From CAJPSE01 sp963514535 (GTDB taxonomy: Bacteria > Synergistota > Synergistia > Synergistales > Aminobacteriaceae): a stretch of 21,785 bases of DNA. This document shows, piece after piece, positions 1-9,395 of the stretch. A program made the translations under genes and the position numbers. Numbering within the stretch: the first letter of the stretch is position 1; the number at the start of each line of letters is the position of its first letter. Below the pieces are notes generated by a model, which had not been told where the DNA came from, searched no databases, and saw nothing but the letters and a program-made list of their open reading frames with translations. The stretch covers positions 1 to 21,785 of the forward strand of contig CAUPUB010000036.1 in assembly GCA_963514535.1 (NCBI GenBank), read 5' to 3'.

Positions 1-5
1 CTGCT

Positions 6-108
<103 letters not shown>

Positions 109-858
109 AGTCTCGGCAGCCTTACGGCGCTCCTAGGCGGCAACCGATATCCGGGCCGCGGCATCATCCTGGGCTGTGCCCCGGACGGACGCGCCGTCCT
201 GGCCTATTTCATCATGGGCCGCAGTGCGGCCAGCCGCGGCCGCGTCCTCGAGCGGTCGGGGGACGACTTGGTCATCCGGCTCCTGAGCCCCGAGCGGGTC
301 GCGGACCCCTCGCTGATCCTCTACGCCCCCATCCGCGTCTGCGGGGAGCACGTCGTCGTGACGAACGGGGACCAGACGGAGACGGTCTGCGAGGCGCTGC
401 GGAACGGAAGCACCTTCGAGTCGGCCCTGCGCACGCGGAGCTACGAGCCCGACGCGCCGTACTTCACGTCGCGCATCAGCGGACTGCTGACCTTCGCGCC
501 CTCGGCTCCATCGAAGGGGGGACCGGGCTTCGGGTACCGTCTGAGCATCCTCAAGGCCGGAGGAGCCGGGGAATGCCTCCGCCAGTTCTTCGAGTACGAG
601 GCCGTGCCGGGCGCCGGCCGCCTCATCCACACCTATGCCGGGGACGGGAACCCTCTGCCCGGCTTCGGGGGCGAGCCCCGGGCGCTGTCGATCCCCGCGG
701 ACATCGAGGCGTTCTCCCGCAGGCTCTGGGACGCTCTGGACGCGGAGAACCGGGTGGCGCTCTGCGTGCGGTACCTTACGGCGAACGGGACGGAGTACGA
801 GGAGCGGCTGCTCGACAGGCATGGGCTTGACAGGCATGGGAAGGAGGAGAGGCTTTGA
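109..858 (+). CDS. purO: IMP cyclohydrolase, PurO-like stand-alone enzyme (5' partial)
   Basis: Predicted to close the purine ring, converting FAICAR to IMP, the last step of de novo IMP synthesis, in the cytoplasm. The frame is open from the poly-G tract. An ATG exists at 214, but clear family sequence precedes it: GGNRYPGRGIILG is encoded at about 136-174, leading into AYFIMGRS and then SRGRV. The true start is therefore upstream and only a few residues seem to be missing. Further family-like blocks are VVVTNGDQTETV, PYFTSRISGLL and LIHTYAGDGNPLPGFGGEPR. The type is the single-domain archaeal/anaerobe cyclohydrolase, not the MGS-fold domain found in fused PurH. It overlaps the next gene by 4 nt (TTGA), which is the formyltransferase that makes its substrate. 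The last codons carry a duplicated LDRHG. Family assignment is confident; the exact 5' end cannot be recovered. Confidence 0.88.
   Translation, partial: SLGSLTALLGGNRYPGRGIILGCAPDGRAVLAYFIMGRSAASRGRVLERSGDDLVIRLLSPERVADPSLILYAPIRVCGEHVVVTNGDQTETVCEALRNGSTFESALRTRSYEPDAPYFTSRISGLLTFAPSAPSKGGPGFGYRLSILKAGGAGECLRQFFEYEAVPGAGRLIHTYAGDGNPLPGFGGEPRALSIPADIEAFSRRLWDALDAENRVALCVRYLTANGTEYEERLLDRHGLDRHGKEERL
811..840 (+). repeat. 15-bp tandem duplication at the 3' end of the cyclohydrolase gene
   Basis: Two adjacent 15-mers (811-825 and 826-840) match at 14 of 15 positions and encode LDRHG twice in frame. They lie just before the AAGGAGGA ribosome binding site (841-848) of the next gene. This looks like a small slippage duplication that lengthens the C-terminus by five residues without breaking the frame. 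Confidence 0.85.
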
Positions 859-2033
859 GGGAGCTGCAACTCAAGTACGGCTGCAACCCCAACCAGGTCC
901 CGGCGCGGCTCTTCGTGGAGGAGGGGGCGCTCCCGTTCGAGGTGCTGAACGGCCGCCCGGGCTACATCAACTTTCTGGACGCCCTGAACGGCTGGCAGCT
1001 CGTCCGGGAGCTCCGGAAGGCGCTCGCGATGCCCGCCGCGGCCTCGTTCAAGCATGTCAGCCCCGCGGGCGCGGCGCTGGGGATACCGCTCGACGAGGCG
1101 GAAAAGCGCCTGTTCCTCACCGACCTCCCCGGACTGGACGACTCCCCGTTGGCCTGCGCCTACGTCCGGGCGCGGGGGACCGACCGGATGTCGTCGTTCG
1201 GGGACTGGATCGCGCTGAGCGACCCGTGCGACGCGGTCACGGCGTCGGTGATCCGGCGCGAGGTGTCGGACGGGGTCGTCGCGCCCGGCTACTCCGAGGA
1301 GGCGCTCGCAATCCTGCGGGAGAAGCGGAACGGGAACTATGCCGTCGTGCGGATCGACCCGGATTGGGAGCCCTCCCCTTCCGAGCGGCGCGACGTGTTC
1401 GGCGTCACGTTCGAGCAGAGGCGCAACGACGCGTCGGTCGACCCCACGGTCTTCGACAGGCCCGTGACGCGGTGCGGGACGATCCCGGAGGCCGCGCGGC
1501 GCGACCTGACCCTGGCCCTGCTCGTGGTCAAGTACACGCAGTCCAACTCCGTCTGCTATGCGCGCGGCGGGCAGACGCTGGGGGTGGGGGCGGGCCAGCA
1601 GTCGCGCGTGCACTGCACCCGGCTGGCGGGGGACAAGGCGGACGCGCGGCTTCTGCGCGCCCATCCGAAGGTCCTGGACCTGCCGTTCCGCGCGGACCTG
1701 GCTCGGCCGGACCGGGACAACGCGATCGATGTCTACCTCTCGTCCGCCCCCGAGGACGTCCTGGCCGAGGGGTGCTGGCAACGCTGCTTCGCCCGGCGTC
1801 CGGACCCCTTGACGCCGGAGGAACGGCATGCCTGGCTGAGCGGCATGAGCGGCGTCTCTCTCGCGAGCGACGCCTTCTTCCCGTTCCCCGACAACGTGGA
1901 GCGGGCGCGGCGCAGCGGCGTCTCCACCATAGCCCAGCCGGGCGGCTCGATCCGCGACGACGCGGTGATCGAGGCGTGCGACCGGTATGGGATTGTGATG
2001 GTGATGACCGGACAGAGACTGTTCCATCACTGA
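855..2033 (+). CDS. purH: AICAR formyltransferase, stand-alone (PurH C-terminal domain type)
   Basis: Transfers the formyl group of 10-formyl-THF to AICAR to give FAICAR. At 392 aa it lacks the roughly 200-residue MGS-like cyclohydrolase domain of fused PurH (usually over 500 aa); the upstream PurO-like gene supplies that activity. Family motifs are visible: SFKHVSPAG with the Lys66-His67 pair expected in the active site, SVCYARGGQTLGVGAGQQSR in the middle, and GVSTIAQPGGSIRDD followed by GQRLFHH at the end. The start is TTG at 855, overlapping the previous stop as TTGA, with AAGGAGGA at 841-848. The overlap implies translational coupling between the two terminal enzymes of IMP synthesis. Function confidence is high. 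Confidence 0.93.
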   Translation: MRELQLKYGCNPNQVPARLFVEEGALPFEVLNGRPGYINFLDALNGWQLVRELRKALAMPAAASFKHVSPAGAALGIPLDEAEKRLFLTDLPGLDDSPLACAYVRARGTDRMSSFGDWIALSDPCDAVTASVIRREVSDGVVAPGYSEEALAILREKRNGNYAVVRIDPDWEPSPSERRDVFGVTFEQRRNDASVDPTVFDRPVTRCGTIPEAARRDLTLALLVVKYTQSNSVCYARGGQTLGVGAGQQSRVHCTRLAGDKADARLLRAHPKVLDLPFRADLARPDRDNAIDVYLSSAPEDVLAEGCWQRCFARRPDPLTPEERHAWLSGMSGVSLASDAFFPFPDNVERARRSGVSTIAQPGGSIRDDAVIEACDRYGIVMVMTGQRLFHH

Positions 2034-2051
2034 GGATAAAGGGAGGCCAGA

Positions 2052-3350
2052 ATGAAGCCTGGGATGAAGGCTAAGATGGACGTCATGATTGTGGGCGGCG
2101 GCGGGCGCGAGCACGCCATTGCCGAACGGCTGGCGCGGAGCCCGCGCATCGGGAAGCTCTGCGCGCTGCCGGGCAACGGGGGCATCGCGGCGCTGGCCGA
2201 GTGTGTGCCGATACCCGCGACGGACCTCGACGCGCTGGTTGCCTTCGCGCGGGAGCGCGCCGTCGACTTTGCCGTGGTGGCCCCCGACGACCCGCTGGTG
2301 ATGGGGCTGGTCGACCGCCTGGAGGCCGCTGGGGTACGCTGTTTCGGCCCGGACGCGCGGGCCGCGGCAATCGAGGGCAGTAAGGTCTACGCCAAGGATT
2401 TGATGCGGCGGTACGGGATCCCGACGGCGCGGTGCGAGGTCTTCGACGACGCGGACCGGGCGCTCGCGTACGTGGCGTCGGCGAAGGGGCCGATGGTGGT
2501 GAAGGCCGACGGCCTCGCGCGGGGCAAGGGAGTCGTGGTGGCGGAGGACGCGGCGCAGGCGGGCGCGGTGGTCGCCGCCATCATGAAGGACCGCATCTTC
2601 GGCGCGAGCGGCGACCGGGTGTTGATCGAGGAGCGGCTCTCCGGCCCCGAGGTCTCGGTCCTGGCCTTCACCGACGGGCGCACGATCGTCCCCATGGTCT
2701 CGTCGATGGACCACAAACGCGCCTTCGACGGGGACAGGGGGCCGAACACGGGCGGCATGGGCGTCGTCGCGCCGAACCCATACTACACGCCCGAGATCGC
2801 GGAGCGCTGCATGAGGACGATCTTTCGTCCCACGCTCGACGCGCTCCGGTCCGAGGGACGGCCCTTCAGGGGCTGCCTCTACTTCGGGCTGATGCTGACG
2901 GCGGACGGGCCGAAGGTGATCGAGTACAACTGCCGCTTCGGGGACCCCGAGGCTCAGGCCGTGCTGCCCCTCCTGGAGGGGGACCTGTTCGAGATCATGC
3001 TGGCGGTGCGGGAGGAGCGCCTGGAGGAGGCGGAGGTGCGGTTCTCTCCCCAGGCGTCCTGCTGCGTCGTCATGGCCTCCGAGGGGTACCCCGGCAAGGT
3101 GAGGGAGGGGATGGAGATCCAGATCGCTTCCGGCCTGCCGCCGGACACCGTCGTCTATCACTCGGGGACGAGGCGGGACGACGAAACGCTGAGGACGGCG
3201 GGGGGCCGCGTGCTCTCGGTGACGGCGGTCGCCCCGACGGCCGGGGAGGCGCGCTCCCGTGCCTATGCAGGCGTCGGGCTGATCCATTTCGAGGGGGCGC
3301 GCTTCCGACACGACATCGGGACCGCAGGAGGTCTTTCACATGATGCATAG
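2052..3350 (+). CDS. purD: phosphoribosylamine-glycine ligase (GAR synthetase)
   Basis: Joins glycine to phosphoribosylamine with ATP, the second step of purine synthesis. The 432-aa length is normal. The N-terminal VGGGGREHA block (about residues 14-22) is the PurD signature. The ATP-grasp region shows VVKADGLARGKGVVV (around residues 149-163), the DHKRAFDGDRGPNTGGMG block and EYNCRFGDPEAQ. The start is set by GGGAGG at 2041-2046. In-frame ATGs also occur at 2064 and 2076, so the first 4-8 residues are uncertain; a 2076 start would put the protein nearer the usual N-terminus. It overlaps purL by 11 nt, and purL's GGAGG lies inside the purD coding end. Confidence 0.95.
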   Translation: MKPGMKAKMDVMIVGGGGREHAIAERLARSPRIGKLCALPGNGGIAALAECVPIPATDLDALVAFARERAVDFAVVAPDDPLVMGLVDRLEAAGVRCFGPDARAAAIEGSKVYAKDLMRRYGIPTARCEVFDDADRALAYVASAKGPMVVKADGLARGKGVVVAEDAAQAGAVVAAIMKDRIFGASGDRVLIEERLSGPEVSVLAFTDGRTIVPMVSSMDHKRAFDGDRGPNTGGMGVVAPNPYYTPEIAERCMRTIFRPTLDALRSEGRPFRGCLYFGLMLTADGPKVIEYNCRFGDPEAQAVLPLLEGDLFEIMLAVREERLEEAEVRFSPQASCCVVMASEGYPGKVREGMEIQIASGLPPDTVVYHSGTRRDDETLRTAGGRVLSVTAVAPTAGEARSRAYAGVGLIHFEGARFRHDIGTAGGLSHDA

Positions 3351-6300
3351 ATTCCTGGTGCATAGATTTTACGTCGAGAAGAAGGCCCCGTTCCAGCAGG
3401 AGGCCGCGTCGCTCCACGCGGAGCTCCGGGACGTCCTGGGCGTCGCGTCCCTGGAGCGAGTGCGGATCCTCAACCGATACGACGTGGAGGGCATCGACAC
3501 GGAGACGCTGCTGGCGTGCCGGTACACGGTCTTCGCCGAGCCTCAGACGGACTACCTGCCCTACGGCGTTCCGGAGGACGCGCACGTGCTGGCGGTGGAG
3601 TACCTTCCCGGCCAGTACGACCAGCGCGCCGACGCGGCGGAGCAGTGCGTCGCACTCCTCTCGGGAAAACGTCCAATCGTGCGCACGGCGCGGGTCTACC
3701 TCCTCTACGGGGCGCTGAGCGACCGGGACCTCGCAGCCGTGAGGAAACACCTCGTCAACCCGGTGGAGTGCCGCGAGGCGCAGCTCGAGGAGTATGAGAC
3801 GCTCGCCGCCGCGCACCCTCAGCCGGGCCCGGTCCCCGTCCTGGAGGGGTTCCGGGAGCTGGACGACGCGGGCCTCGCGGCGTTCGTCGAGGAATACGGC
3901 CTCTCCCTGACACCGGACGACCTCCGCTGCTGCCGCGCCCATTTCCGGTCGGAGGGGCGCGACCCCACCCTGACCGAGATCCGGGTGCTGGACACCTACT
4001 GGTCCGACCATTGCCGCCACTCCACGTTCCACACGGAGCTCAATTCCGTCGACATCGAGGACGATCGCATCCGGTCGGCCTGGGAGCGTTACCTTGCGCT
4101 GCGCCGCGAGCTCGGGAGGACCGATCGCCCCGTGACCCTCATGGACCTGGCGACGATCGGAGCCCGCGCCCTCAAAAGGCGCGGGCTGCTGCGGCACTGG
4201 GTGGAGTCGGAGGAGGTCAACGCCTGCACGGTGCGGATTTCAGCGAACATCGACGGTCAGCTGAGGCCGTGGCTGCTGCTGTTCAAGAACGAGACGCACA
4301 ACCACCCGACGGAGATCGAGCCGTTTGGCGGGGCCGCCACCTGCATCGGCGGGGCGATCCGCGACCCGCTCTCCGGCCGGGGCTACGTCTACCAGGCCAT
4401 GCGCGTGACGGGCGCAGCGGACCCCCGACGGCCCCTGAGCGGGACCCTGCCCGGCAAGCTGCCGCAGCGGACGATCGTGACGGCCGCCGCGGCGGGCTAC
4501 AGCGCTTACGGGAATCAGGTCGGGCTTCCCGCCGGGCTGGTGGACGAGCTCTACCACGACGGCTACGTCGCCAAGCGCATGGAGGTCGGCGCGGTGGTGG
4601 CGGCCGTCCCGGAGGGCCACGTCCGGCGCGCGCGCCCGGAGCCGGGCGATCGCGTGCTGCTGCTCGGCGGGCGCACGGGCCGCGACGGGTGCGGCGGGGC
4701 CACGGGCTCGTCCCGGGCCCACACCGCTCGGTCGCTCGAGCTCTGCGGGGCCGAGGTGCAGAAGGGCAACGCGCCCGAGGAGCGGAAGCTCCAGCGCCTG
4801 TTCCGCAACCCGGACTTCTCGCGCCTCGTCAAGCGCTGCAACGACTTCGGGGCGGGCGGCGTCTCCGTGGCCGTCGGGGAACTGGCCGATGGGCTCGACG
4901 TCGACCTGGACTCCGTCCCCCTGAAGTACGCCGGGCTGGACGGGACCGAGATCGCGATCAGCGAGTCCCAGGAGCGCATGGCCGCCGTCGTGGCGGAGGC
5001 GGACGTGGTGCGCGCCGTCGCCCTGGCGGCGGCGGAGGGCGTGAGCGCCACGACCGTGGCGAGGGTCTCGGAGGAGGACCGGCTCGTCCTGCGCTGGCGC
5101 GGGGAGCGCATTGTCGACCTGCCGCGCGCCTTCATCCAGAGCAACGGGGCCGCCCGGCACGCCAAAGCGTCCGTCCCGAGCCCGAGGGACTACATGCCGC
5201 CCCTGCCCTCCGGCTTCGCGGAGGGGCTCCGGTCCGTCGTCTCCGACCTCAACGTCTGCTCCAAACGCGGCCTGTGCGAGCGCTTCGACTCGACGGTCGG
5301 GGGGAACACCGTCCTGATGCCCTTCGGGGGAGGGCGGCAGCGCACACCCATCCAGGCGATGGCGGCGAAGATTCCCGTGTCGGAGGGGGAGACGGCGACC
5401 TGTTCCGTCATGGCCTGGGGGTTCGATCCGTTCCGGTCCTCGGCCTCGCCCTACGACGGGGCGTACCTGGCGGTCGTGGAGTCCGTCTGCCGCCTCGCGG
5501 CGGCCGGGGCCGACCTGACGGCGTGCGCGCTGAGCTTCCAGGAGTACTTCGGCCGGCCGGGGGACGACCCGCGGCGTTGGGGCCAGCCGACGGCGGCGCT
5601 GCTCGGGGCCCTGGCGGCCCAGCTCGACCTGGGCGTTGCGGCGATTGGGGGCAAGGACTCGATGAGCGGTTCCTTCGAGGGACTGGACGTCCCCCCGACC
5701 CTGATCTCCTTCGCCGTGACGGCGTCCGACGCGAGGCGCATCGTCTCGCCGGAGTTCAAGGGCGCGGGCTCGCGGGTCGTGCTGCTCCGCCCGCGGTACG
5801 AGGGGGCCCTGCCCGAGCCGGAATCGATGCGCGCCCTGCTGGAGGAAGTCAAACGGCTGAACACCTCCGGGGCGGTGCAGGCCGCCTTCACGCCCACGTT
5901 CGGGGGCGCGGCCGCCGCGGTTTTCAAGATGGCCCTCGGGAACGGGCTGGGCTTTGCCTTCGCCGACGGCGTCTCCCTTGCGGACCTCTTCGGGGTGGAG
6001 CGGGGGACGTTTGTGCTGGAGCTGGAGGATGGCGTGGAGATCGGCAACACGGACTGTATCGAGCTGGGACGCACGCAGGCGGAGCCCGAGTTCTCCTGGC
6101 ATGGGGAACGCGTCGCATTGGACGACCTGGAGGCGGCCTACGACGGAGCTTTGGAGGATATCTATCCTACGCGCTGCCGCGAGGCGCCCACGCTCTGCCG
6201 CGAGACGTCCGAGGGACCGGAGGAGGACTGCGACCTGCCCGTGCCCTCCCCTGCCCCCGAGCCCCATGCGCGTGTCGCGCCCCCGGTGGGGACCGCGCGG

Positions 6301-7164
6301 CCCCGGTTCCTGATCCCCGTGTTCCCCGGCACGAACTGCGAGTACGAGTCCGCCCGGGCGGTGGAGCGCGCGGGGGGGCGGGCCGAGGTCCTGGTGGTGA
6401 ACGCGCTTTCGGCCGAGGCGATGCGGGCCTCGGCGGACCGCTTTGCGGAACGGCTCTCCGCGTCCCAGGCGCTCCTTCTGCCGGGCGGCTTCTCGAACGG
6501 CGACGAGCCGGACGGGTCGGGGAAGTTCATCGCCATCTTCCTGCGGAGCCCGGCGGTGCGCGGCGCGGTGGAGGCGCTTCTGGAGGCGCGCGGCGGGCTA
6601 ATCTGCGGGATCTGCAACGGCTTCCAGGCCCTGGTCAAGACGGGGCTGCTCCCCTACGGGCGCATCCTGGACCCGGAGGACCCGATCAAAGAGCCGAAGG
6701 GGCCGGGCGATAAATCGGACGGGCCGGACAGGCTGGACAGAAACGCCCCGACCCTGACCTTCAACACCATCGGCCGCCATCAGTCGCGGATGGTCCGGAC
6801 ACGCGTGCTCTCGAACCGTTCCCCGTGGCTCCGGCGCGTTCGCGAGGGGGACGTGCACACGATGCCGATATCCCACGGGGAGGGGCGCTTCGTGTGCGAG
6901 CCGGAGCTGCTGAGGCGTCTGGCGAAGGCGGGGCAGGTCGCGACGCAGTACGTGGACCCGGAGGGCCGTCCGACGATGGACATCCGTTACAACCCGAACG
7001 GGTCCGCGGGCGCCGTGGAGGGGCTCTTGTCGCCCGACGGGCGCGTGTTCGGCAGGATGGGGCACGCGGAACGCGTCGGGCCGTACCTGTACCGGAACGT
7101 CGAGGGAAATTACGGCACGGAAATGTTCGAGTCCGCGGTGGAATTCTTTACGGGAGGGAAATAG
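3340..7164 (+). CDS. purL: phosphoribosylformylglycinamidine synthase, single-chain PurL with glutaminase domain
   Basis: Converts FGAR, ATP and glutamine to FGAM. At 1274 aa it is the large one-piece form, so no separate purS or purQ is needed. Order of domains: PurS-like N-terminus, linker with DTYWSDHCRHSTF near residue 217, two AIR-synthase-type halves (FKNETHNHPTEIEPFGG near 316; IGGKDSMSGSF near 770), then a class I amidotransferase. The likely triad is Cys1092 (GICNGFQ), His1242 and Glu1244 (MGHAERV). A Pro/Glu-rich stretch at about residues 945-985 looks like a flexible linker between synthase and glutaminase parts. The start ATG at 3340 has CAGGAGG at 3325-3331; a second ATG follows directly. 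It is followed after 3 nt by purC. Confidence 0.95.
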   Translation: MMHRFLVHRFYVEKKAPFQQEAASLHAELRDVLGVASLERVRILNRYDVEGIDTETLLACRYTVFAEPQTDYLPYGVPEDAHVLAVEYLPGQYDQRADAAEQCVALLSGKRPIVRTARVYLLYGALSDRDLAAVRKHLVNPVECREAQLEEYETLAAAHPQPGPVPVLEGFRELDDAGLAAFVEEYGLSLTPDDLRCCRAHFRSEGRDPTLTEIRVLDTYWSDHCRHSTFHTELNSVDIEDDRIRSAWERYLALRRELGRTDRPVTLMDLATIGARALKRRGLLRHWVESEEVNACTVRISANIDGQLRPWLLLFKNETHNHPTEIEPFGGAATCIGGAIRDPLSGRGYVYQAMRVTGAADPRRPLSGTLPGKLPQRTIVTAAAAGYSAYGNQVGLPAGLVDELYHDGYVAKRMEVGAVVAAVPEGHVRRARPEPGDRVLLLGGRTGRDGCGGATGSSRAHTARSLELCGAEVQKGNAPEERKLQRLFRNPDFSRLVKRCNDFGAGGVSVAVGELADGLDVDLDSVPLKYAGLDGTEIAISESQERMAAVVAEADVVRAVALAAAEGVSATTVARVSEEDRLVLRWRGERIVDLPRAFIQSNGAARHAKASVPSPRDYMPPLPSGFAEGLRSVVSDLNVCSKRGLCERFDSTVGGNTVLMPFGGGRQRTPIQAMAAKIPVSEGETATCSVMAWGFDPFRSSASPYDGAYLAVVESVCRLAAAGADLTACALSFQEYFGRPGDDPRRWGQPTAALLGALAAQLDLGVAAIGGKDSMSGSFEGLDVPPTLISFAVTASDARRIVSPEFKGAGSRVVLLRPRYEGALPEPESMRALLEEVKRLNTSGAVQAAFTPTFGGAAAAVFKMALGNGLGFAFADGVSLADLFGVERGTFVLELEDGVEIGNTDCIELGRTQAEPEFSWHGERVALDDLEAAYDGALEDIYPTRCREAPTLCRETSEGPEEDCDLPVPSPAPEPHARVAPPVGTARPRFLIPVFPGTNCEYESARAVERAGGRAEVLVVNALSAEAMRASADRFAERLSASQALLLPGGFSNGDEPDGSGKFIAIFLRSPAVRGAVEALLEARGGLICGICNGFQALVKTGLLPYGRILDPEDPIKEPKGPGDKSDGPDRLDRNAPTLTFNTIGRHQSRMVRTRVLSNRSPWLRRVREGDVHTMPISHGEGRFVCEPELLRRLAKAGQVATQYVDPEGRPTMDIRYNPNGSAGAVEGLLSPDGRVFGRMGHAERVGPYLYRNVEGNYGTEMFESAVEFFTGGK

Positions 7165-7167
7165 AGG

Positions 7168-7872
7168 ATGCAGAAGCGCGAGCGGCTTTACGAGGGCAAG
7201 GCCAAGAAGGTCTACGCGACCGACGACGCCCGGTTTTACATCATCGAGTACAAGGACGACGCCACGGCGTTCAACGGGGAGAAGAAGGGGACGATCGCCG
7301 GCAAGGGCGTGGTGAACAACCGGATGAGCAACATCCTGTTCCGCATGCTGGAGGCGAACGGGGTGGAGACGCACTTCGTGGAGGAGCTGAACGACCGGGA
7401 GACCGTCGTGAAGGCGGTGAAGATCGTCCCGCTGGAGGTCATCGTGCGCAACGTGGCGGCGGGCTCCTTCTCGAAGCGCTTCGGCGTCGAGGAGGGGCGG
7501 GAGCTGAAGGCCCCCACCCTGGAGTACTGTCTGAAGGACGACGCGCTGGGCGACCCGATGATCAACGACTCGCAGATCCTTGCCCTGGGGGTGGCGACGG
7601 AGGAGGAGCTGCGGACGATGGGCGGCCTGGCCCTTCGGATCAACGGCCTTCTGAAGGACTATTTCTCGCGGATCGGGGTCCGGCTGGTGGACTTCAAGAT
7701 CGAGCTGGGCCGTTACGAAGGGCGCATCGTGCTGGCGGACGAGATCTCGCCCGACACCTGCCGGTTCTGGGACGCGGAGACGAACCGCAAGCTGGACAAG
7801 GACCGCTTCCGCCGGGACCTGGGCGGCGTGGAGGACGCCTATCGGGAGATGTTCGAGCGGGTGAGCCGCTAG
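7168..7872 (+). CDS. purC: SAICAR synthetase
   Basis: Condenses CAIR with aspartate and ATP to SAICAR. The 234-aa length matches the short bacterial PurC. It begins with RLYEGKAKKVY, a conserved N-terminal nucleotide-binding strand-loop, and contains KDDATAFNGEKKG, VEVIVRN-like PLEVIVRNVAAGSF and LVDFKIELG followed by LADEISPDTCRFWD, all PurC hallmarks. A purine-rich GGGAGGG about a dozen bases before the ATG serves as the binding site, overlapping the end of purL. The stop is 5 nt before the purF start. Confidence 0.96.
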   Translation: MQKRERLYEGKAKKVYATDDARFYIIEYKDDATAFNGEKKGTIAGKGVVNNRMSNILFRMLEANGVETHFVEELNDRETVVKAVKIVPLEVIVRNVAAGSFSKRFGVEEGRELKAPTLEYCLKDDALGDPMINDSQILALGVATEEELRTMGGLALRINGLLKDYFSRIGVRLVDFKIELGRYEGRIVLADEISPDTCRFWDAETNRKLDKDRFRRDLGGVEDAYREMFERVSR

Positions 7873-7877
7873 CGGCG

Positions 7878-9359
7878 ATGGACCATCTCTATGGCCCTTA
7901 CGGCCGGGCCTCTCGCGGTTTCGAGGACGACTCGCTGCACGAGGAGTGCGGCGTTATCGGGGTGTACCGGGAGTCGGAGGACGCGGCCAGGCCGGTATAC
8001 TACGGTCTTTACGCACTCCAGCACCGGGGGCAGGAGAGCGCGGGCATCGCCGTGAACCGCGGCGGGCGCATTGAGCCCTTCAAGGGGCTGGGGCTGGCCG
8101 GCGAGGTCTTCCGCGGGGACGTCCTCGCGGGGCTCTCGGGGAACATCGCCATCGGGCACGTGCGCTACTCCACCGCGGGCGGGGGCGACGTGCGCAACGC
8201 CCAGCCGCTCGCGGCGCGGTGCCGGCTGGGCGAGATCGCCCTGGCGCACAACGGCAACCTGGTCAACGCGGACAGCATCCAGGAGACCCTGTCGGACGCC
8301 GGGGTGATCTTCCAGACCACGACGGACTCGGAGTCGATCCTGCACCTCATCTGCCAGAACGGGAACAGCCGCGGGATCGAGGCGGGCATCCGCAACGCGA
8401 TGAGCCTGATGAAGGGGGCCTATGTGCTGGTGCTGACGATGGGCGACCGGCTGATCGGCGTGCGCGACCCGCACGGCCTGCACCCGCTGTGCCTCGGCAG
8501 GCTCGGCGACGGCTGGGTGCTGGCCTCGGAGAGCTGCGCGCTCGACGCGCTGGACGCGGCGTTCGTCCGGGACGTGGAGCCGGGCGAGATCGTGATCGTG
8601 GACGCCGGCGGGCCCCGCAGCCTGGAGCCGTCTCACTGGTGCCGCAAGAGCCTCTGCGTGTTCGAGCTCATCTACTTCGCCCGCCCGGACAGCGTGGTGG
8701 ACGGGGTGAGCGTCTACGATTTCCGGCGCCGCTCCGGCGCCCTGCTCGCGGCGCAGAACCCGATCGAGGCGGACATGGTGATGGCGGTGCCCGACTCGGG
8801 GATCCCGGCGGCCATCGGCTACGCGGAGGCGTCCGGGATTCCCTACGGCGAGGGGCTGATCAAGAACAAATACATCGGCCGGACCTTCATCCAGCCCACG
8901 AAGGAGATGCGCGAGGACTCGGTGCGCATCAAACTCTCGCCGATCCGGTACAATATAGAGGGGAAGCGCCTGATCGTGATCGACGACTCCATCGTCCGGG
9001 GCACGACGTGCCGCCGCATCGTGGGGCAGCTGCGGGACTCCGGCGCGCGCGAGGTGCACGTCTGCATCACGTCGCCCCCGGTCCGCTACTCCTGCTACTT
9101 CGGGATCGACACGCCCTACAGGGAGAACCTGATCGCGGTGCGGAAGTCCGAGGAGGAGATCCGGGACTTTCTGGGCGCGGACTCGCTGACGTACCTGAGC
9201 GAGGACGGCCTCTCTGCGGCCTGCGGGGGCAGGCGGCTGTACTGCAGGGCCTGCTTCGACGGGGAGTACCCCATGGAGGTCCCCGCCGGCGCGCGCCCCT
9301 CGGGTTTCTGCAAGGAGGGGAAGGCCCCGGACCTCCCCCGGCCGGATGCCCGGATGTAA
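7878..9359 (+). CDS. purF: amidophosphoribosyltransferase (Fe-S, propeptide type)
   Basis: Catalyses the committed step, PRPP plus glutamine to phosphoribosylamine. The 493-aa protein starts with a 23-residue leader before HEECGVIGVY. Cys24 is the Ntn-hydrolase nucleophile, so the leader is expected to be a propeptide removed in maturation, as in Bacillus-type PurF. LQHRGQESAGIAV follows. The PRPP loop is VIDDSIVRGTT (about residues 367-377). Cysteines in KSLCVFE, CITSPP and the C-terminal CRACFDGEYP fit the 4Fe-4S ligands of the oxygen-sensitive class. The start ATG at 7878 is 5 nt after purC's stop. No good Shine-Dalgarno is visible, so translation is probably coupled to purC. The frame is open far upstream, but that part overlaps purC and is not family-like. 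Confidence 0.95.
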   Translation: MDHLYGPYGRASRGFEDDSLHEECGVIGVYRESEDAARPVYYGLYALQHRGQESAGIAVNRGGRIEPFKGLGLAGEVFRGDVLAGLSGNIAIGHVRYSTAGGGDVRNAQPLAARCRLGEIALAHNGNLVNADSIQETLSDAGVIFQTTTDSESILHLICQNGNSRGIEAGIRNAMSLMKGAYVLVLTMGDRLIGVRDPHGLHPLCLGRLGDGWVLASESCALDALDAAFVRDVEPGEIVIVDAGGPRSLEPSHWCRKSLCVFELIYFARPDSVVDGVSVYDFRRRSGALLAAQNPIEADMVMAVPDSGIPAAIGYAEASGIPYGEGLIKNKYIGRTFIQPTKEMREDSVRIKLSPIRYNIEGKRLIVIDDSIVRGTTCRRIVGQLRDSGAREVHVCITSPPVRYSCYFGIDTPYRENLIAVRKSEEEIRDFLGADSLTYLSEDGLSAACGGRRLYCRACFDGEYPMEVPAGARPSGFCKEGKAPDLPRPDARM

Positions 9360-9395
9360 CGTGGACTTTTATGACTATGTAAGGAGATTCTGGAA

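Noticed and set aside
633..3311. An 892-codon open frame on the minus strand opposite the cyclohydrolase, purH' and purD genes
   Set aside because: High GC removes stop codons from antisense frames. Its translation is Arg/Pro/His-rich low-complexity sequence with no family features, while the plus strand has three clear enzymes.
4011..6713. A 900-codon open frame on the plus strand inside purL, and a 675-codon one on the minus strand (4240-6267)
   Set aside because: Both are Gly/Arg/Ala-rich shadow frames of the confirmed purL reading frame.
6825..7877. Upstream extension of the purF frame through purL and purC
   Set aside because: The extension is low-complexity, overlaps two solid genes, and would bury the Ntn nucleophile Cys24 far inside the protein.
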